Part shown: positions 9,335-18,211 of the stretch, one piece after another
Position numbering within the stretch: position 1 is the first letter of the stretch
How the letters are laid out: the number at the start of each line of letters is the position of its first letter
Assembly (NCBI RefSeq): GCF_011068285.1
Contig: NZ_CP049616.1
Location: forward strand, 248,001-312,000
Source: Flagellimonas oceani
Lineage (GTDB): Bacteria > Bacteroidota > Bacteroidia > Flavobacteriales > Flavobacteriaceae
Reading direction: 5' to 3'
DNA length: 64,000 nt
Position numbers and translations under genes: made by a program
The notes under the pieces: generated by a model
What the model saw: only the letters and a program-made list of their open reading frames with translations
What the model was told of the DNA's origin: nothing
Database searches by the model: none

Positions 9335-10642
9335 ATGATATTAGCCGCAAGTACCGGAGGTACTATTCTAATTACCGTAGTAGCGTTTCTTGTTTTGTTG
9401 TTGATTTTGGTGGCACTTTTGCTGTTCACCAAAGAAAAGCTATCCCCATCAGGTCCAGTAACCATCACCATCAATGGTGAAAAGGAATTGGAAGTCGGTT
9501 CGGGAGGGTCTTTGCTATCGACCTTGGGTAACCAAAAAATATTCTTGCCATCCGCATGTGGTGGAGGTGGAACCTGTATCCAGTGCGAATGTCATGTACT
9601 TTCCGGTGGAGGAGAGGCCCTGCCCACAGAAACACCGCATTTCTCTAAAAAGGAATTGAGCGAAGGCGCACGTTTGGCCTGTCAGGTTAAGGTAAAGCAA
9701 GACATGAACATCACTATCCCGGAAGAGGTGTTCGGTATCAAAAAATGGGATGCCAAAGTGGTCCGTAACTACAACGTGGCCTCTTTTATCAAGGAGTTTG
9801 TGGTGGAGATTCCAGAAGACATGAACTATAAGGCAGGTGGATATATCCAAATTGAGATTCCACCTTGCGAAGTAAAATATTCAGATATTGACATTACCGC
9901 CCACCCAGAAGAACATGAGACACCGGACAAGTTTCAAGCTGAGTGGGATAAGTTCAACTTGTGGCCATTGGTGATGAAGAATCCCGAGACTGTTGAAAGG
10001 GCGTACTCCATGGCCTCTTACCCGGCCGAAGGAAGGGAAATTATGTTGAACGTGCGTATTGCGACCCCGCCTTGGGATCGTAACAAAAACGGATGGATGG
10101 ATGTGAATCCAGGTATTGCCTCTTCCTATATCTTTAGTTTGAAGGAAGGTGATCCAGTAACCATTTCTGGACCGTTCGGTGAATTCTTTATTAATGAGTC
10201 CGAAGCAGAAATGCTTTACGTGGGTGGTGGAGCCGGTATGGCGCCGATGCGTTCCCACTTGTACCACTTGTTCAAAACATTGAAGACCGATAGGAAAGTG
10301 ACCTACTGGTATGGTGGTCGTTCCAAACGTGAATTGTTCTACATCGACCATTTTAAACAACTGGAAAATGAATTCCCGAACTTCAAGTTTTACATGGCAC
10401 TTTCCGAGCCATTGGAAGAAGACAATTGGAAAGTGAAGGAAAGCATTGATGATGACGGTGATGGTTTTGTTGGTTTCATACACAATTGTGTTATCGATAA
10501 CTACTTGAACCATCATGAGACCCCAGAGGATATTGAACTATATTTTTGTGGGCCACCGTTGATGAACAAAGCTGTTCAGAAAATGGGTGAGGATTTTGGT
10601 ATTCCGGATGAGAATATCAGATTCGATGACTTTGGAGGATAA
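9335..10642 (+). CDS. nqrF: Na+-translocating NADH:quinone reductase subunit F
   Basis: NqrF is the NADH-oxidising entry subunit: an N-terminal membrane anchor (about residues 10-32), a ferredoxin-like [2Fe-2S] domain and a ferredoxin-NADP+-reductase-like FAD/NADH domain. Cluster ligands are C75, C81, C84 ([10 protein letters not shown]) and C116. FAD and NADH motifs include [36 protein letters not shown] and the terminal DDFGG. At 435 residues it is roughly 28 longer than the Vibrio protein. Part of the excess is an acidic insertion, [15 protein letters not shown], between the FAD-domain strands. Confidence 0.97.
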   Translation: MILAASTGGTILITVVAFLVLLLILVALLLFTKEKLSPSGPVTITINGEKELEVGSGGSLLSTLGNQKIFLPSACGGGGTCIQCECHVLSGGGEALPTETPHFSKKELSEGARLACQVKVKQDMNITIPEEVFGIKKWDAKVVRNYNVASFIKEFVVEIPEDMNYKAGGYIQIEIPPCEVKYSDIDITAHPEEHETPDKFQAEWDKFNLWPLVMKNPETVERAYSMASYPAEGREIMLNVRIATPPWDRNKNGWMDVNPGIASSYIFSLKEGDPVTISGPFGEFFINESEAEMLYVGGGAGMAPMRSHLYHLFKTLKTDRKVTYWYGGRSKRELFYIDHFKQLENEFPNFKFYMALSEPLEEDNWKVKESIDDDGDGFVGFIHNCVIDNYLNHHETPEDIELYFCGPPLMNKAVQKMGEDFGIPDENIRFDDFGG

Positions 10643-10696
10643 TTCCAAAATATACAATCACACCTCGAGCATTGCCGAGAGGTATAAATAAAACCA

Positions 10697-10726
10697 GACC
10701 GATGCTCTTGAGCATCGGTCTTTTTG
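10697..10726 (+). terminator. Rho-independent terminator after nqrF
   Basis: An 11-bp perfect stem (GACCGATGCTC / GAGCATCGGTC) with a 2-base loop is followed by TTTTTG. The structure ends 6 bp before the ATG of the next gene, so it may also act on that gene's initiation region. Confidence 0.85.
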
Positions 10727-10732
10727 TTGACT

Positions 10733-11092
10733 ATGGGAAGAGAACTAACAGAGCAGGAACTGCACAACTTGGCCATGAATATTGTGGGACGGGAGCTAGA
10801 GGCGGATGGTTTTGAATTTATGGCCATCAACAGTAAGCTTAAAAAGAATCCACAGTATGTGTGTCTTAAGGAAAAGGTGCTGCATTTTATTGTAGTGCGC
10901 AATGTGGAATTTCCACTGAATCCAAGGGAATATGATGAAGAATTGATGCGCACGGTCAAAGATCACGCCGAAAAGTTCGAGGCACGCACCTATTTTGCAG
11001 GGGTTGGACTCTCCAATGCATCGGACAGGACGGAACCATTGTATTTGGATGAAGAATATGTAGTGGACTATCAAGGATTAATAGAGATTTAG
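10733..11092 (+). CDS. small conserved protein between nqrF and apbE, function unknown
   Basis: This 119-residue soluble protein has no signal peptide and no recognisable catalytic motif. It is mostly predicted alpha/beta, with segments such as MNIVGRELEADGFEFMAINSKLKKNPQYV and VLHFIVVRNVEFPLNP (each read in part). I start it at ATG 10733 rather than the TTG at 10724, which lies in the terminator T-tract. It abuts apbE directly (stop codon followed at once by ATG), so it is translated with apbE. Linkage suggests a role in NQR assembly or maturation, but that is inference from position only. Confidence 0.75.
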   Translation: MGRELTEQELHNLAMNIVGRELEADGFEFMAINSKLKKNPQYVCLKEKVLHFIVVRNVEFPLNPREYDEELMRTVKDHAEKFEARTYFAGVGLSNASDRTEPLYLDEEYVVDYQGLIEI

Positions 11093-12100
11093 ATGAGAAA
11101 GATCATACAGTTATTTGGATTGGTCGTATTGTTTGTTGGCTGTAATCAGAAGAAAGAACAGTTCAAGAACCAAGCTTGGGGAAATGCCTTGGGCACCACT
11201 TACTCCATTATTTATATTGCCGATAAGGAGTTGGATTATCAGCAGGAAATAGACTCCGTTTTTCAGGTGCTCAACCAGTCCATGTCCACCTATATCCCTT
11301 CTTCCGACATCTCCAAGATCAATGAGGGTGATTCCACTATTATCGTGGATGATATGTTCAAAGAGGTTTTTGATGTTTCAAGTGAGGTGCACAAGGCTTC
11401 CAACGGCTATTTTGACCCCACTATCGGTGTTTTGGCCAATGCATGGGGATTTGGGCCGGGCGAGCAAATGGAGCTCGACAGCCTTCGTGTGGACAGCTTA
11501 TTGGGTTATGTGGGATGGGAGAAGGTGAAATTGAATCCTGATAATACCATATCGAAGAAACATCCATCAATCCGTTTTGATTTTAATGCCGTTGCCAAAG
11601 GGTATGCCATAGACCGATTGGGCGCTATGTTGGATGCTAAGGGTATTCAAAATTATTTAGTGGAAGTTGGGGGTGAAGTGTTGGCCAAAGGCACCAATAT
11701 CGACTCTGGAAAACAATGGTCCGTTGGAATCGATGACCCTCAAGTGGAAACTGGCCGTCAATTAAAACAGATCGTTTCCTTGGAAGATGTTGCCATGGCC
11801 TCATCGGGCAATTATCGCAAGTTTAGGGTGGATCCAGAAACGGGCGAGAAGTACGTGCACACCATCAATCCCAAAACAGGATATACCAAGAATTCCAATG
11901 TGCTGGCCACAAGCGTGGTGGCGAAAACCTGTGCGGTTGCTGATGCGTATGCCACTTCGTTTATGGCGATGGATTTAAATGATTCCAAACAGGTGCTGGA
12001 AAATCACGATGAGTTGGAAGCCTACATCATTTATTTGGATGAAAAAGGGGAGACAAAGGAGTTTTTTACGCCGGGTTTCGAAGCTTTGGTAAAGAGGTAA
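11093..12100 (+). CDS. apbE: FAD:protein FMN transferase (lipoprotein)
   Basis: ApbE transfers FMN from FAD to threonine residues of SGAT-type motifs, here presumably NqrB and NqrC encoded just upstream. The 335-residue protein has a lipoprotein signal (lipobox LFVGC, Cys about residue 17), placing it on the periplasmic face. Family motifs seen are STYIPSSDISKIN, FDPTIGVLANAWGFG, FDFNAVAKGYAIDRL, YLVEVGGEVLAKG, INPKTGYTKNSN and the metal-binding CAVADAYATSFMAM. It begins immediately after the small ORF and is transcribed with it. Confidence 0.95.
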   Translation: MRKIIQLFGLVVLFVGCNQKKEQFKNQAWGNALGTTYSIIYIADKELDYQQEIDSVFQVLNQSMSTYIPSSDISKINEGDSTIIVDDMFKEVFDVSSEVHKASNGYFDPTIGVLANAWGFGPGEQMELDSLRVDSLLGYVGWEKVKLNPDNTISKKHPSIRFDFNAVAKGYAIDRLGAMLDAKGIQNYLVEVGGEVLAKGTNIDSGKQWSVGIDDPQVETGRQLKQIVSLEDVAMASSGNYRKFRVDPETGEKYVHTINPKTGYTKNSNVLATSVVAKTCAVADAYATSFMAMDLNDSKQVLENHDELEAYIIYLDEKGETKEFFTPGFEALVKR

Positions 12101-12115
12101 TGGTGTATTTATGAT

Positions 12116-13372
12116 TTAGTTGTTGGAGTCGTATAAAATTTTATTGTTTTTTTTGATTCTTACATTTTTAACTAAACCTGTTCCTTCAAAGAAAAAACCA
12201 ATACCTAGTATTTTACTTCTTTTTTCGGTGACATCAAAAGTATACGCATGATTTCCATTGATTGCAATAATCATTTTTTGATCTTTTGATAGGCATTTTA
12301 ATTGAACCAGGTCAGTAGGTTCCACACCGAAATTCGAAAGATCATTTTTCTTTCCGCTTATCTGTTTATCAAAAGCAAACAAGGAAATTTCTGAAATACA
12401 ACCCTTGTTGCAAACAGGGATTACAATTGGCCCATCTTCATGGATAATTGTCAGTTGCGCTACTTGGCAAGGAGTATTCCCCGATTGAAAGTTGTTTTGA
12501 AAAGAGGTCGTCAGTTCAAATTCATCAGTGTATAGTTCGCCAAAATCCCTTACTTGATAAAGCCCCACAATGGTTTTGCTGGTACGGGGGTCTATTCCAT
12601 GGACTTTTAACATATCAAGGTCTATGGAAAGTTCATTTTCAAGATTTAAATACACCGGTATGGAATCTGTTTCGATAGTGGCCAACCAACCGTTGGATGG
12701 GATGAAAACATCTTTTTCTTTAACAATGGAATCATTGACCACAAGTTTTGATTTAAAAAAACCCGGTCTATAATAGATACTGGTCAGAATGCTGTCATTT
12801 TTGTTGACAGCCACTCTTTTTCTTTTGTCCCAGTCCTGTTGAATTTCAATTTTGTCCTTTTCATCTGCTATGGAAGCATTGTATTTGAAGACTACCGAGT
12901 TTGGTAATCCTGTAGTGACGGATTTAATAGAAAATGCAAAATCATTTGGACTGTAATATTTGGCACGGTTCTGTAAAAGTAAATAGGAAGAAACAACCAA
13001 AATCAGGAATATGGTTGCTGTAGTGTATATAAAGAATGTGGTTGTGCCAATTCTTTTCTTTTCTTTTACAACCATTGATTTGTCAGGTTCAAGGCTATTT
13101 GAAAAAACCCTCCAATCATCATATCCAATGTACTTTGCCAAAGTATCCAAAGTGCTACTGTTAGGTCTTGATTTATAACGTACGCGCCCGCTCAAACGCT
13201 TTAGTGTGGAAATACTCAATAAAATGCCCGTTTCTTCCTGTATGGATTCACTCAGAACCTGAAAGTCACGGGTGCCCCATAATGCTATGGGGCCTCGAGA
13301 TAACTTTTTGGAAACCAGTAAAAAGCAATGCGCGATATGTTTCTTGTAATCTTCCGATTCAGGAGTGTTCAT
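12116..13372 (-). CDS. membrane-anchored HTH protein, probable one-component regulator
   Basis: This 418-residue protein has three parts. Residues 1-85 are a helical domain with Bacteroidetes-type HTH-like wording (FQVLSESIQEETGILLS, STLKRLSGRVRYKSRPN, TLDTLAKYIGYDDWRVF). One membrane span follows at about 108-130 (TTTFFIYTTATIFLILVVSSYLLLQ). The rest is a long beta-rich outer domain ending in GIGFFFEGTGLVKNVRIKKNNK. The layout fits a regulator with cytoplasmic DNA-binding and extracytoplasmic sensing domains. It is divergent from the secreted lipoprotein at 13482 with 109 bp between them, and the two genes look AT-rich next to neighbours. The ligand is unknown. Confidence 0.65.
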   Translation of the reverse strand: MNTPESEDYKKHIAHCFLLVSKKLSRGPIALWGTRDFQVLSESIQEETGILLSISTLKRLSGRVRYKSRPNSSTLDTLAKYIGYDDWRVFSNSLEPDKSMVVKEKKRIGTTTFFIYTTATIFLILVVSSYLLLQNRAKYYSPNDFAFSIKSVTTGLPNSVVFKYNASIADEKDKIEIQQDWDKRKRVAVNKNDSILTSIYYRPGFFKSKLVVNDSIVKEKDVFIPSNGWLATIETDSIPVYLNLENELSIDLDMLKVHGIDPRTSKTIVGLYQVRDFGELYTDEFELTTSFQNNFQSGNTPCQVAQLTIIHEDGPIVIPVCNKGCISEISLFAFDKQISGKKNDLSNFGVEPTDLVQLKCLSKDQKMIIAINGNHAYTFDVTEKRSKILGIGFFFEGTGLVKNVRIKKNNKILYDSNN

Positions 13373-13386
13373 AATGATGAATCAAC

Positions 13387-13432
13387 TTGAACAAAAATGA
13401 ACAAGTCTGTGTGCCTTTAGAGTATTGTTCAA
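13387..13432. promoter_or_regulatory. operator-like repeat set between divergent genes
   Basis: TTGAACAA occurs at 13387-13394, its exact inverted copy TTGTTCAA at 13425-13432, and a 7-bp direct copy TGAACAA at 13398-13404, ten bases after the matching part of the first. The inverted copy ends 3 bp before the -7 box of the lipoprotein gene. The arrangement is what a dimeric or cooperative DNA-binding protein would use; the regulator encoded next door is the obvious candidate. Confidence 0.45.
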
Positions 13433-13435
13433 TAA

Positions 13436-13443
13436 TACATTTG
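13436..13443 (+). promoter_or_regulatory. putative -7 box of the 13482 lipoprotein gene
   Basis: TACATTTG matches TAnnTTTG exactly, 38 bp before ATG 13482. It overlaps the N-terminus of the longer open frame beginning at 13425, which supports the downstream start. Confidence 0.45.
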
Positions 13444-13481
13444 AAAATTATCAATCAATAGTAATTAAAAAAGATCATATA

Positions 13482-14831
13482 ATGAGAACGAAAATCTATA
13501 TGTTATTGCTTTGTTGCACTTTATTCTTCCAATTTTCATGTACACAAAAGCGCAAAAACGACAACCAAATGCAAGAACTGCCATTTACGCAGTTCCAATG
13601 GAACGTTGTGGATAAAGAGGGTAACGAACAATTCATTGATACGGTAGAGTATAATGATAAAATAGCGCTTCACTTACCTAAGGGACATATTGCTTACCTC
13701 AAAAATAAAACGTTTAAGGATTTTGAAATTGAATTTGATGTAATTGGATTTGTTATGCCGGGATTGGGATTCCGAGGCCAGGACAAAGAAAATTATGAAC
13801 TGATCTATTTCAGGGAAAATTCAAGTAATAAGAAAGATGCACTTCAATACATACCCATTTTTAATGGGAGTTTACCGTGGCAATTGTACAACTATCCCAA
13901 ATATGAGGCAAGTGCCACTTTTATGGAAGAGAAGATAGCATCCTTCCCATTATCCATTGAAAACTATTTGAAAATGGGGGTAATAAGCGATAGTCTGCGC
14001 TTAAAACTAAAAGAAAAAGGAGTGGGGTATTCCCCAAATGCCCAAGTGCAATTGGTAAATGAAAAAACTTGGGGTATTGGCGATGCAGAGCAGTTTAAAG
14101 GAAGTTTTTTAAGGAAAACAGCTACGAATTGGGAATTGTGGAATCCAAATGTATGGTCACATATCAAAATTATAGTTGTTGGAGACCGAGCTTCTGTTTA
14201 TGTCCTAGATATGGAGGTGCCAAAAATGACCGTGAAATTGAAACGAGATGTGAAAGCAGGAGATATTAGCCTGAGAAATCAATTTTTTGATGCTTTTTTC
14301 ACCAATGTTTCAATAAAGGATTTGGGAGATGGTACTTTGTCGATTAAGAACAATAGAGAAGACGTGCTTTCTGATAATTACATTAAGAAATGGCAGATTT
14401 CCCCAAAATTTATTAAGAATGAAAATGGAACCCTTTCCCAGTTGGATTCTATTCAAGAAAATGATGCTACATGGAAATCTGTGGAAACTGATGTTGATGG
14501 ATTGCTCAATGTCAGTAGGTTTATTGGCCAAATGAAAGGTAGTGTTGCATTGAAAACGACCATTCATTCAGAAAGCAAACAAGATGTTGGGATGCATATT
14601 GGTTTTGCGAAGCATTTAATAGTGCTATTGAACAATGAGGTTATTTTCAATAAGGAAATGGATATGGAAAAAGAAGAAGGAAGGGTGTTTGTGGATAATG
14701 AAAGCCTGAACCTTAATTTATTGCAAGGGAAAAATAACTTGTTAATGATACTGACAGGAGATGAACAATATCAACAAAACTGGGGTATAATTGCTAAACT
14801 AGACAAATTGAAAGGAATACAAATGGATTAA
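13482..14831 (+). CDS. secreted lipoprotein with LamG/DUF1080-like fold, function unknown
   Basis: I start this 449-residue protein at ATG 13482 because it gives a clear lipoprotein signal (MRTKIYMLLLCCTLFFQFSC, Cys the lipidated residue). The first half reads as a concanavalin-like jelly roll: FKDFEIEFDVIG, PGLGFRGQDKENYELIYFR and WSHIKIIVVGDRASVYV resemble sugar-binding or 3-keto-disaccharide-hydrolase-like domains. The second half contains another beta domain (LLQGKNNLLMILTGD near the end). No catalytic residues can be assigned. It is divergent from the HTH membrane protein and its 3' end overlaps the convergent methyltransferase gene by 4 bp. Confidence 0.7.
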   Translation: MRTKIYMLLLCCTLFFQFSCTQKRKNDNQMQELPFTQFQWNVVDKEGNEQFIDTVEYNDKIALHLPKGHIAYLKNKTFKDFEIEFDVIGFVMPGLGFRGQDKENYELIYFRENSSNKKDALQYIPIFNGSLPWQLYNYPKYEASATFMEEKIASFPLSIENYLKMGVISDSLRLKLKEKGVGYSPNAQVQLVNEKTWGIGDAEQFKGSFLRKTATNWELWNPNVWSHIKIIVVGDRASVYVLDMEVPKMTVKLKRDVKAGDISLRNQFFDAFFTNVSIKDLGDGTLSIKNNREDVLSDNYIKKWQISPKFIKNENGTLSQLDSIQENDATWKSVETDVDGLLNVSRFIGQMKGSVALKTTIHSESKQDVGMHIGFAKHLIVLLNNEVIFNKEMDMEKEEGRVFVDNESLNLNLLQGKNNLLMILTGDEQYQQNWGIIAKLDKLKGIQMD

Positions 14832-15595
14832 CCTTTGCGAACAATAGGGATGATCTCACCTTTCGCCAAGCGGTATTTTTCAACATTTTGTTTTGGAAGC
14901 ATGTTAGTGTAATCCACTTCTTCCACAGTGAAACCTATGTTGCGGAGCTTATCAAAATAATCCCTTCCGTAGATGCGGACATGATCATATTGGCCAAAAA
15001 TACGGGCGCGCTCCTTTTTATCGGTAATGGTATCGTCTTCGAACGTTTTTTCCCTTTTCAAGTCTTGCGGAATTTGAAAGATGCCCCATCCTCCCGGTTT
15101 TAGTACACGGTAAAGCTCCTGCATCGCCTTGGTGTCATCGGGAATGTGTTCCAATACGTGGTTGCACAGAATCACATCAAAAGAAGCATCTTGAAAGGGT
15201 AAGTTGCAGATATCCGCCTTTACATCCGCCAGTGGCGAATTGAGGTCCGTTGTTGTGTATTCCAGATTATCCAACTTTTTAAAGCGTTTGTAAAATGCCT
15301 GTTCCGGGGCGAAGTGCAGCAATTTTATAGGCTTGTTGAAAAAATCCGTTTCGTTCTTTAGGTACAGCCATAATAACCGATGACGTTCCAAGGAAAGGGT
15401 AGAGGGGGAAAGTACATTCTCTCTAGGGTTCTCATAACCGTAGGGCAAAAATTTCTTAAATGATTTACCGTCAATCGGGTCTGTGAATCTGTTCCCTTTG
15501 AGTGATAACGCGATTATTGGTCTCACCCAATAACTTAACCTGATCAGTAAGGGCCTAGGAATCAGATTTAGGAAGTATTTAAAAATTTTTGACAC
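14828..15595 (-). CDS. class I SAM-dependent methyltransferase
   Basis: This 255-residue protein carries the Methyltransf_11 core: DICNLPFQDASFDVILCNHVLEHI, then LYRVLKPGG and IFQIPQD. An upstream LLHFAPEQAF replaces the usual glycine-rich SAM loop. The basic N-terminus (MSKIFKYFLNLIPRPLLIRLSYWVRP) may be membrane-associated. Neighbours do not reveal the substrate. Translation appears to start at GTG (15595); I see no ATG giving a better N-terminus. Confidence 0.8.
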   Translation of the reverse strand: MSKIFKYFLNLIPRPLLIRLSYWVRPIIALSLKGNRFTDPIDGKSFKKFLPYGYENPRENVLSPSTLSLERHRLLWLYLKNETDFFNKPIKLLHFAPEQAFYKRFKKLDNLEYTTTDLNSPLADVKADICNLPFQDASFDVILCNHVLEHIPDDTKAMQELYRVLKPGGWGIFQIPQDLKREKTFEDDTITDKKERARIFGQYDHVRIYGRDYFDKLRNIGFTVEEVDYTNMLPKQNVEKYRLAKGEIIPIVRKG

Positions 15596-15682
15596 GGATT
15601 AAATGATTATTGCCTATGGTAAATTTTGACTACAGATGTCAAACAAAATGTCAGTTTGAATTTTTTTCCTGAAGTAAAAAAT

Positions 15683-15700
15683 ACCTGCCTGCCGGCAGGT
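15683..15700. repeat. 18-bp extragenic palindrome
   Basis: ACCTGCCTGCCGGCAGGT sits in the 209-bp gap between map and the methyltransferase gene. The two 7-base arms (ACCTGCC / GGCAGGT) pair perfectly around TGCC. It has no T-tract, so it is not an ordinary terminator; it resembles the short GC-rich palindromes dispersed in some Bacteroidetes genomes. I saw only this copy in the window. Confidence 0.55.
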
Positions 15701-15804
15701 CGAGGACTGGAGGTTTTCTTGTGATACTTCAATTCTCGATACAATTTTTCTCCGTTTCACTCCTAAAAATCACTCGAATTGACAAATTTTTATCAGAAAC
15801 TCAC

Positions 15805-16623
15805 TTAAAGCACCAACTTTTTGCTTCGGAACTCATCCTCTTCGTCGCTGGTAATGCCCAAGGCATCGTAAATATATTGAAACGTGGACAATAGTTCTGG
15901 TTTCCCGTCCACAAGGGCCACATCGTGTTCAAAGTGGGCGCTTGGCTTGCCATCTGCTGTTAGTATGGTCCAACCGTCTTTAAGTTGTTTTATTCGCCTT
16001 GTGCCCATATTGATCATCGGCTCGATGGCCACAACGGTTCCATTGACAAATTTTTTGCCACGACCCCTCTTCCCGTAGTTTGGCATTTGAGGGTCCTCGT
16101 GAAGCTCCCTTCCCAAACCATGTCCTACCAATTCGCGTACAACGCCATAGCCATGGTCCTCGGTATATTTTTGAATGGCATAGGCCACATCGCCCACACG
16201 GTTGCCCAGTTTAAATTCTCTGATTCCCAAGTAAAGCGATTCTTTGGTGACCTTGAGCAATTTTTTGGTTTCCTCCGCTACCTCGCCCACTTCAAAAGTA
16301 TAGGCATGGTCGCCATGAAAGCCATTTTTAATTGCTCCGCAATCCACAGAAACAATATCGCCATCTTTCAGGGCTTCGTTACCGGGTATTCCATGTACCA
16401 CCTGCGCGTTCGGGCTCCAGTTAAGGGTGTTCGGAAAGTCGTACATGCCCAAAAAACCGGGTACGGCACCTTGCTCACGGATAAATTCTTCCGCCATTTT
16501 ATCCAATTTCAACGGATTGGCCCCAGGCTTGATTTCCTTGGCCAACATGCCCAAAGTTCTGGATACCACTAAAGCGCTCTCGCGCATCAACTCAATTTCC
16601 TCTGCTGTTTTTACTTGAATCAT
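15805..16623 (-). CDS. map: type I methionine aminopeptidase
   Basis: This enzyme removes the initiator methionine from nascent proteins in the cytoplasm. The 272-residue protein has all landmarks of the pita-bread fold with its di-metal site: VVHGIPG, VSVDCGAIKNGFHGDHAY, VGHGLGRELHEDPQMPNYG, VAIEPMINMG and FEHDVALVDG. The last 25 residues form a short C-terminal extension with acidic SDEEDEFRS. An exact TATCTTTG lies 5 bp before the ATG. It follows gpmI with 45 bp between them on the same strand. Confidence 0.96.
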   Translation of the reverse strand: MIQVKTAEEIELMRESALVVSRTLGMLAKEIKPGANPLKLDKMAEEFIREQGAVPGFLGMYDFPNTLNWSPNAQVVHGIPGNEALKDGDIVSVDCGAIKNGFHGDHAYTFEVGEVAEETKKLLKVTKESLYLGIREFKLGNRVGDVAYAIQKYTEDHGYGVVRELVGHGLGRELHEDPQMPNYGKRGRGKKFVNGTVVAIEPMINMGTRRIKQLKDGWTILTADGKPSAHFEHDVALVDGKPELLSTFQYIYDALGITSDEEDEFRSKKLVL

Positions 16624-16628
16624 AGCCG

Positions 16629-16636
16629 CAAAGATA
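16629..16636 (-). promoter_or_regulatory. putative -7 box of map
   Basis: On the minus strand TATCTTTG matches TAnnTTTG exactly and ends 5 bp before the map ATG. Transcription from it would begin at or next to the start codon, giving a leaderless or nearly leaderless mRNA. Confidence 0.45.
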
Positions 16637-16668
16637 AATTGATTCTGGGGATTTTGAGGAATGTTTGC

Positions 16669-18186
16669 CTAAACCAATGGTTTTTGTGTCATCAATTCGG
16701 GTTGTGGAACGCCGATCATTTTTAAAATGGTCGGTGCAATATCTCCCAAAACACCGCTCTTGACCTCCTTGATGTCATTGTCCACCATAATAAGTGGCAC
16801 CGGGTTGGTGGTGTGCGCCGTATTGGGGCTGCCATCTGGATTGATCATGGTGTCGCAGTTTCCGTGATCGGCGATTACGATAGTGGAATAGCCGTTCTCC
16901 AAACCGGCCGTAATCACGTCCTTGGCGCATTGGTCAACGGTTTCACATGCTTTAACAGCGGCTTCCATGACACCTGTGTGGCCTACCATATCGGGATTGG
17001 CAAAGTTGAGGCAGACAAAATCGGCATCTCCCTTTTTTAGTTCGGGAATTATGGCATCACGGATATCGTATGCGCTCATTTCCGGTTGAAGGTCGTAAGT
17101 GGCCACCTTTGGTGATGGACAAAGGATTCGCTCTTCGCCATCAAACGGTTCCTCGCGTCCTCCATTAAAGAAGAAGGTTACGTGCGGATATTTTTCTGTT
17201 TCGGCGATACGTATCTGTTTTTTGCCGTTTTTGGCAAGGGTCTCACCAAGGGTTTCCTTGATGTTTTCTTTGTTGAATATGATCTTGGTTCCCTTGAAGG
17301 ATTCATCATAATTCGTCATGGTCACGTAGTACAGATCCAGTTTGTGCATGTTCTGCTCATGAAAATCCTGCTGGCTCAACGCTTGGGTAAGCTCACGGCC
17401 ACGGTCGGTCCTAAAATTGAAGAAGACGATAACGTCACCATCTTGGATTTTTGCAACCGGTACATTGGCAGCATCTGTCAATACCAAAGGTTTGATGAAC
17501 TCATCGGTTACGCCCTCGTCATAACTTTTTTGCATGGCCTCGCCGATATGCTGCGTTTTTTCGCCATCAGAGTTTACAAGTACATCGTAGGCCATTTTAA
17601 CGCGCTCCCAACGTTTGTCACGGTCCATGGCATAGTACCGGCCGATAACAGTGGCCAACTTGGTCTTTTTATCGGCACAATAGTTGTCCAAATCAACCAA
17701 AAATCCTTTTCCGCTTTTGGGGTCCACATCACGGCCATCGGTAAATGCATGGACAAAGGAGTTTTCCACCCCACTTTCGTCGGCCGCCTTTATCAGTGCT
17801 TTTAGGTGGTCGATATGGCTGTGTACACCACCATCGCTCACCAAGCCCAAAAAATGTACCGGTTTGTTGTTGGCCTTGGCGTAGTCAAAGGCTTCTTTTA
17901 GTACTTTCTCGTTCTTTAAGGTGTCTTCTTTTACGGCTTTGTTGATTTTGGCCAAATCTTGGTATACGATTCTTCCCGCACCAAGGTTCATGTGTCCTAC
18001 CTCGCTGTTTCCCATCTGTCCTTCGGGCAGACCAACGTTCATTCCGTCGGTATGCAGGTCGGCATTGGGGTATTTGGTGTAGAGTGAATCGATGAATGGT
18101 GTATTGGCCTTTTCGATAGCCGAAACTTTTGGGTCTGGAGATTTTCCCCAGCCGTCCAAAATCATAAGAATAACCTTTTTGTGCAT
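16669..18186 (-). CDS. gpmI: 2,3-bisphosphoglycerate-independent phosphoglycerate mutase
   Basis: GpmI interconverts 3- and 2-phosphoglycerate in glycolysis and gluconeogenesis. It is a Mn2+-dependent alkaline-phosphatase-superfamily enzyme that passes through a phosphoserine. The 505-residue length is normal. Visible are the metal-binding VILMILDGWG (D11), catalytic Ser61 in MGNSEVGHMNLGAGR, HFLGLVSDGGVHSH, VHAFTDGRDVDP, FFNFRTDRGRELTQ, FNGGREEPF, FANPDMVGHTG and IVIADHGNCDTM. The start is fixed by MHKKVILMILDGWG. Confidence 0.97.
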   Translation of the reverse strand: MHKKVILMILDGWGKSPDPKVSAIEKANTPFIDSLYTKYPNADLHTDGMNVGLPEGQMGNSEVGHMNLGAGRIVYQDLAKINKAVKEDTLKNEKVLKEAFDYAKANNKPVHFLGLVSDGGVHSHIDHLKALIKAADESGVENSFVHAFTDGRDVDPKSGKGFLVDLDNYCADKKTKLATVIGRYYAMDRDKRWERVKMAYDVLVNSDGEKTQHIGEAMQKSYDEGVTDEFIKPLVLTDAANVPVAKIQDGDVIVFFNFRTDRGRELTQALSQQDFHEQNMHKLDLYYVTMTNYDESFKGTKIIFNKENIKETLGETLAKNGKKQIRIAETEKYPHVTFFFNGGREEPFDGEERILCPSPKVATYDLQPEMSAYDIRDAIIPELKKGDADFVCLNFANPDMVGHTGVMEAAVKACETVDQCAKDVITAGLENGYSTIVIADHGNCDTMINPDGSPNTAHTTNPVPLIMVDNDIKEVKSGVLGDIAPTILKMIGVPQPELMTQKPLV

Positions 18187-18203
18187 AGTAAAATATTGTA
18201 CTG

Positions 18204-18211
18204 CAAAAATA
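18204..18211 (-). promoter_or_regulatory. putative -7 box of gpmI
   Basis: TATTTTTG on the minus strand is an exact TAnnTTTG match, 17 bp before the gpmI ATG. No clear -33 element is seen. Confidence 0.4.

Noticed and set aside
15985..16572. 195-residue plus-strand frame
   Set aside because: It is antisense to map, which has every catalytic motif; no motif of its own.
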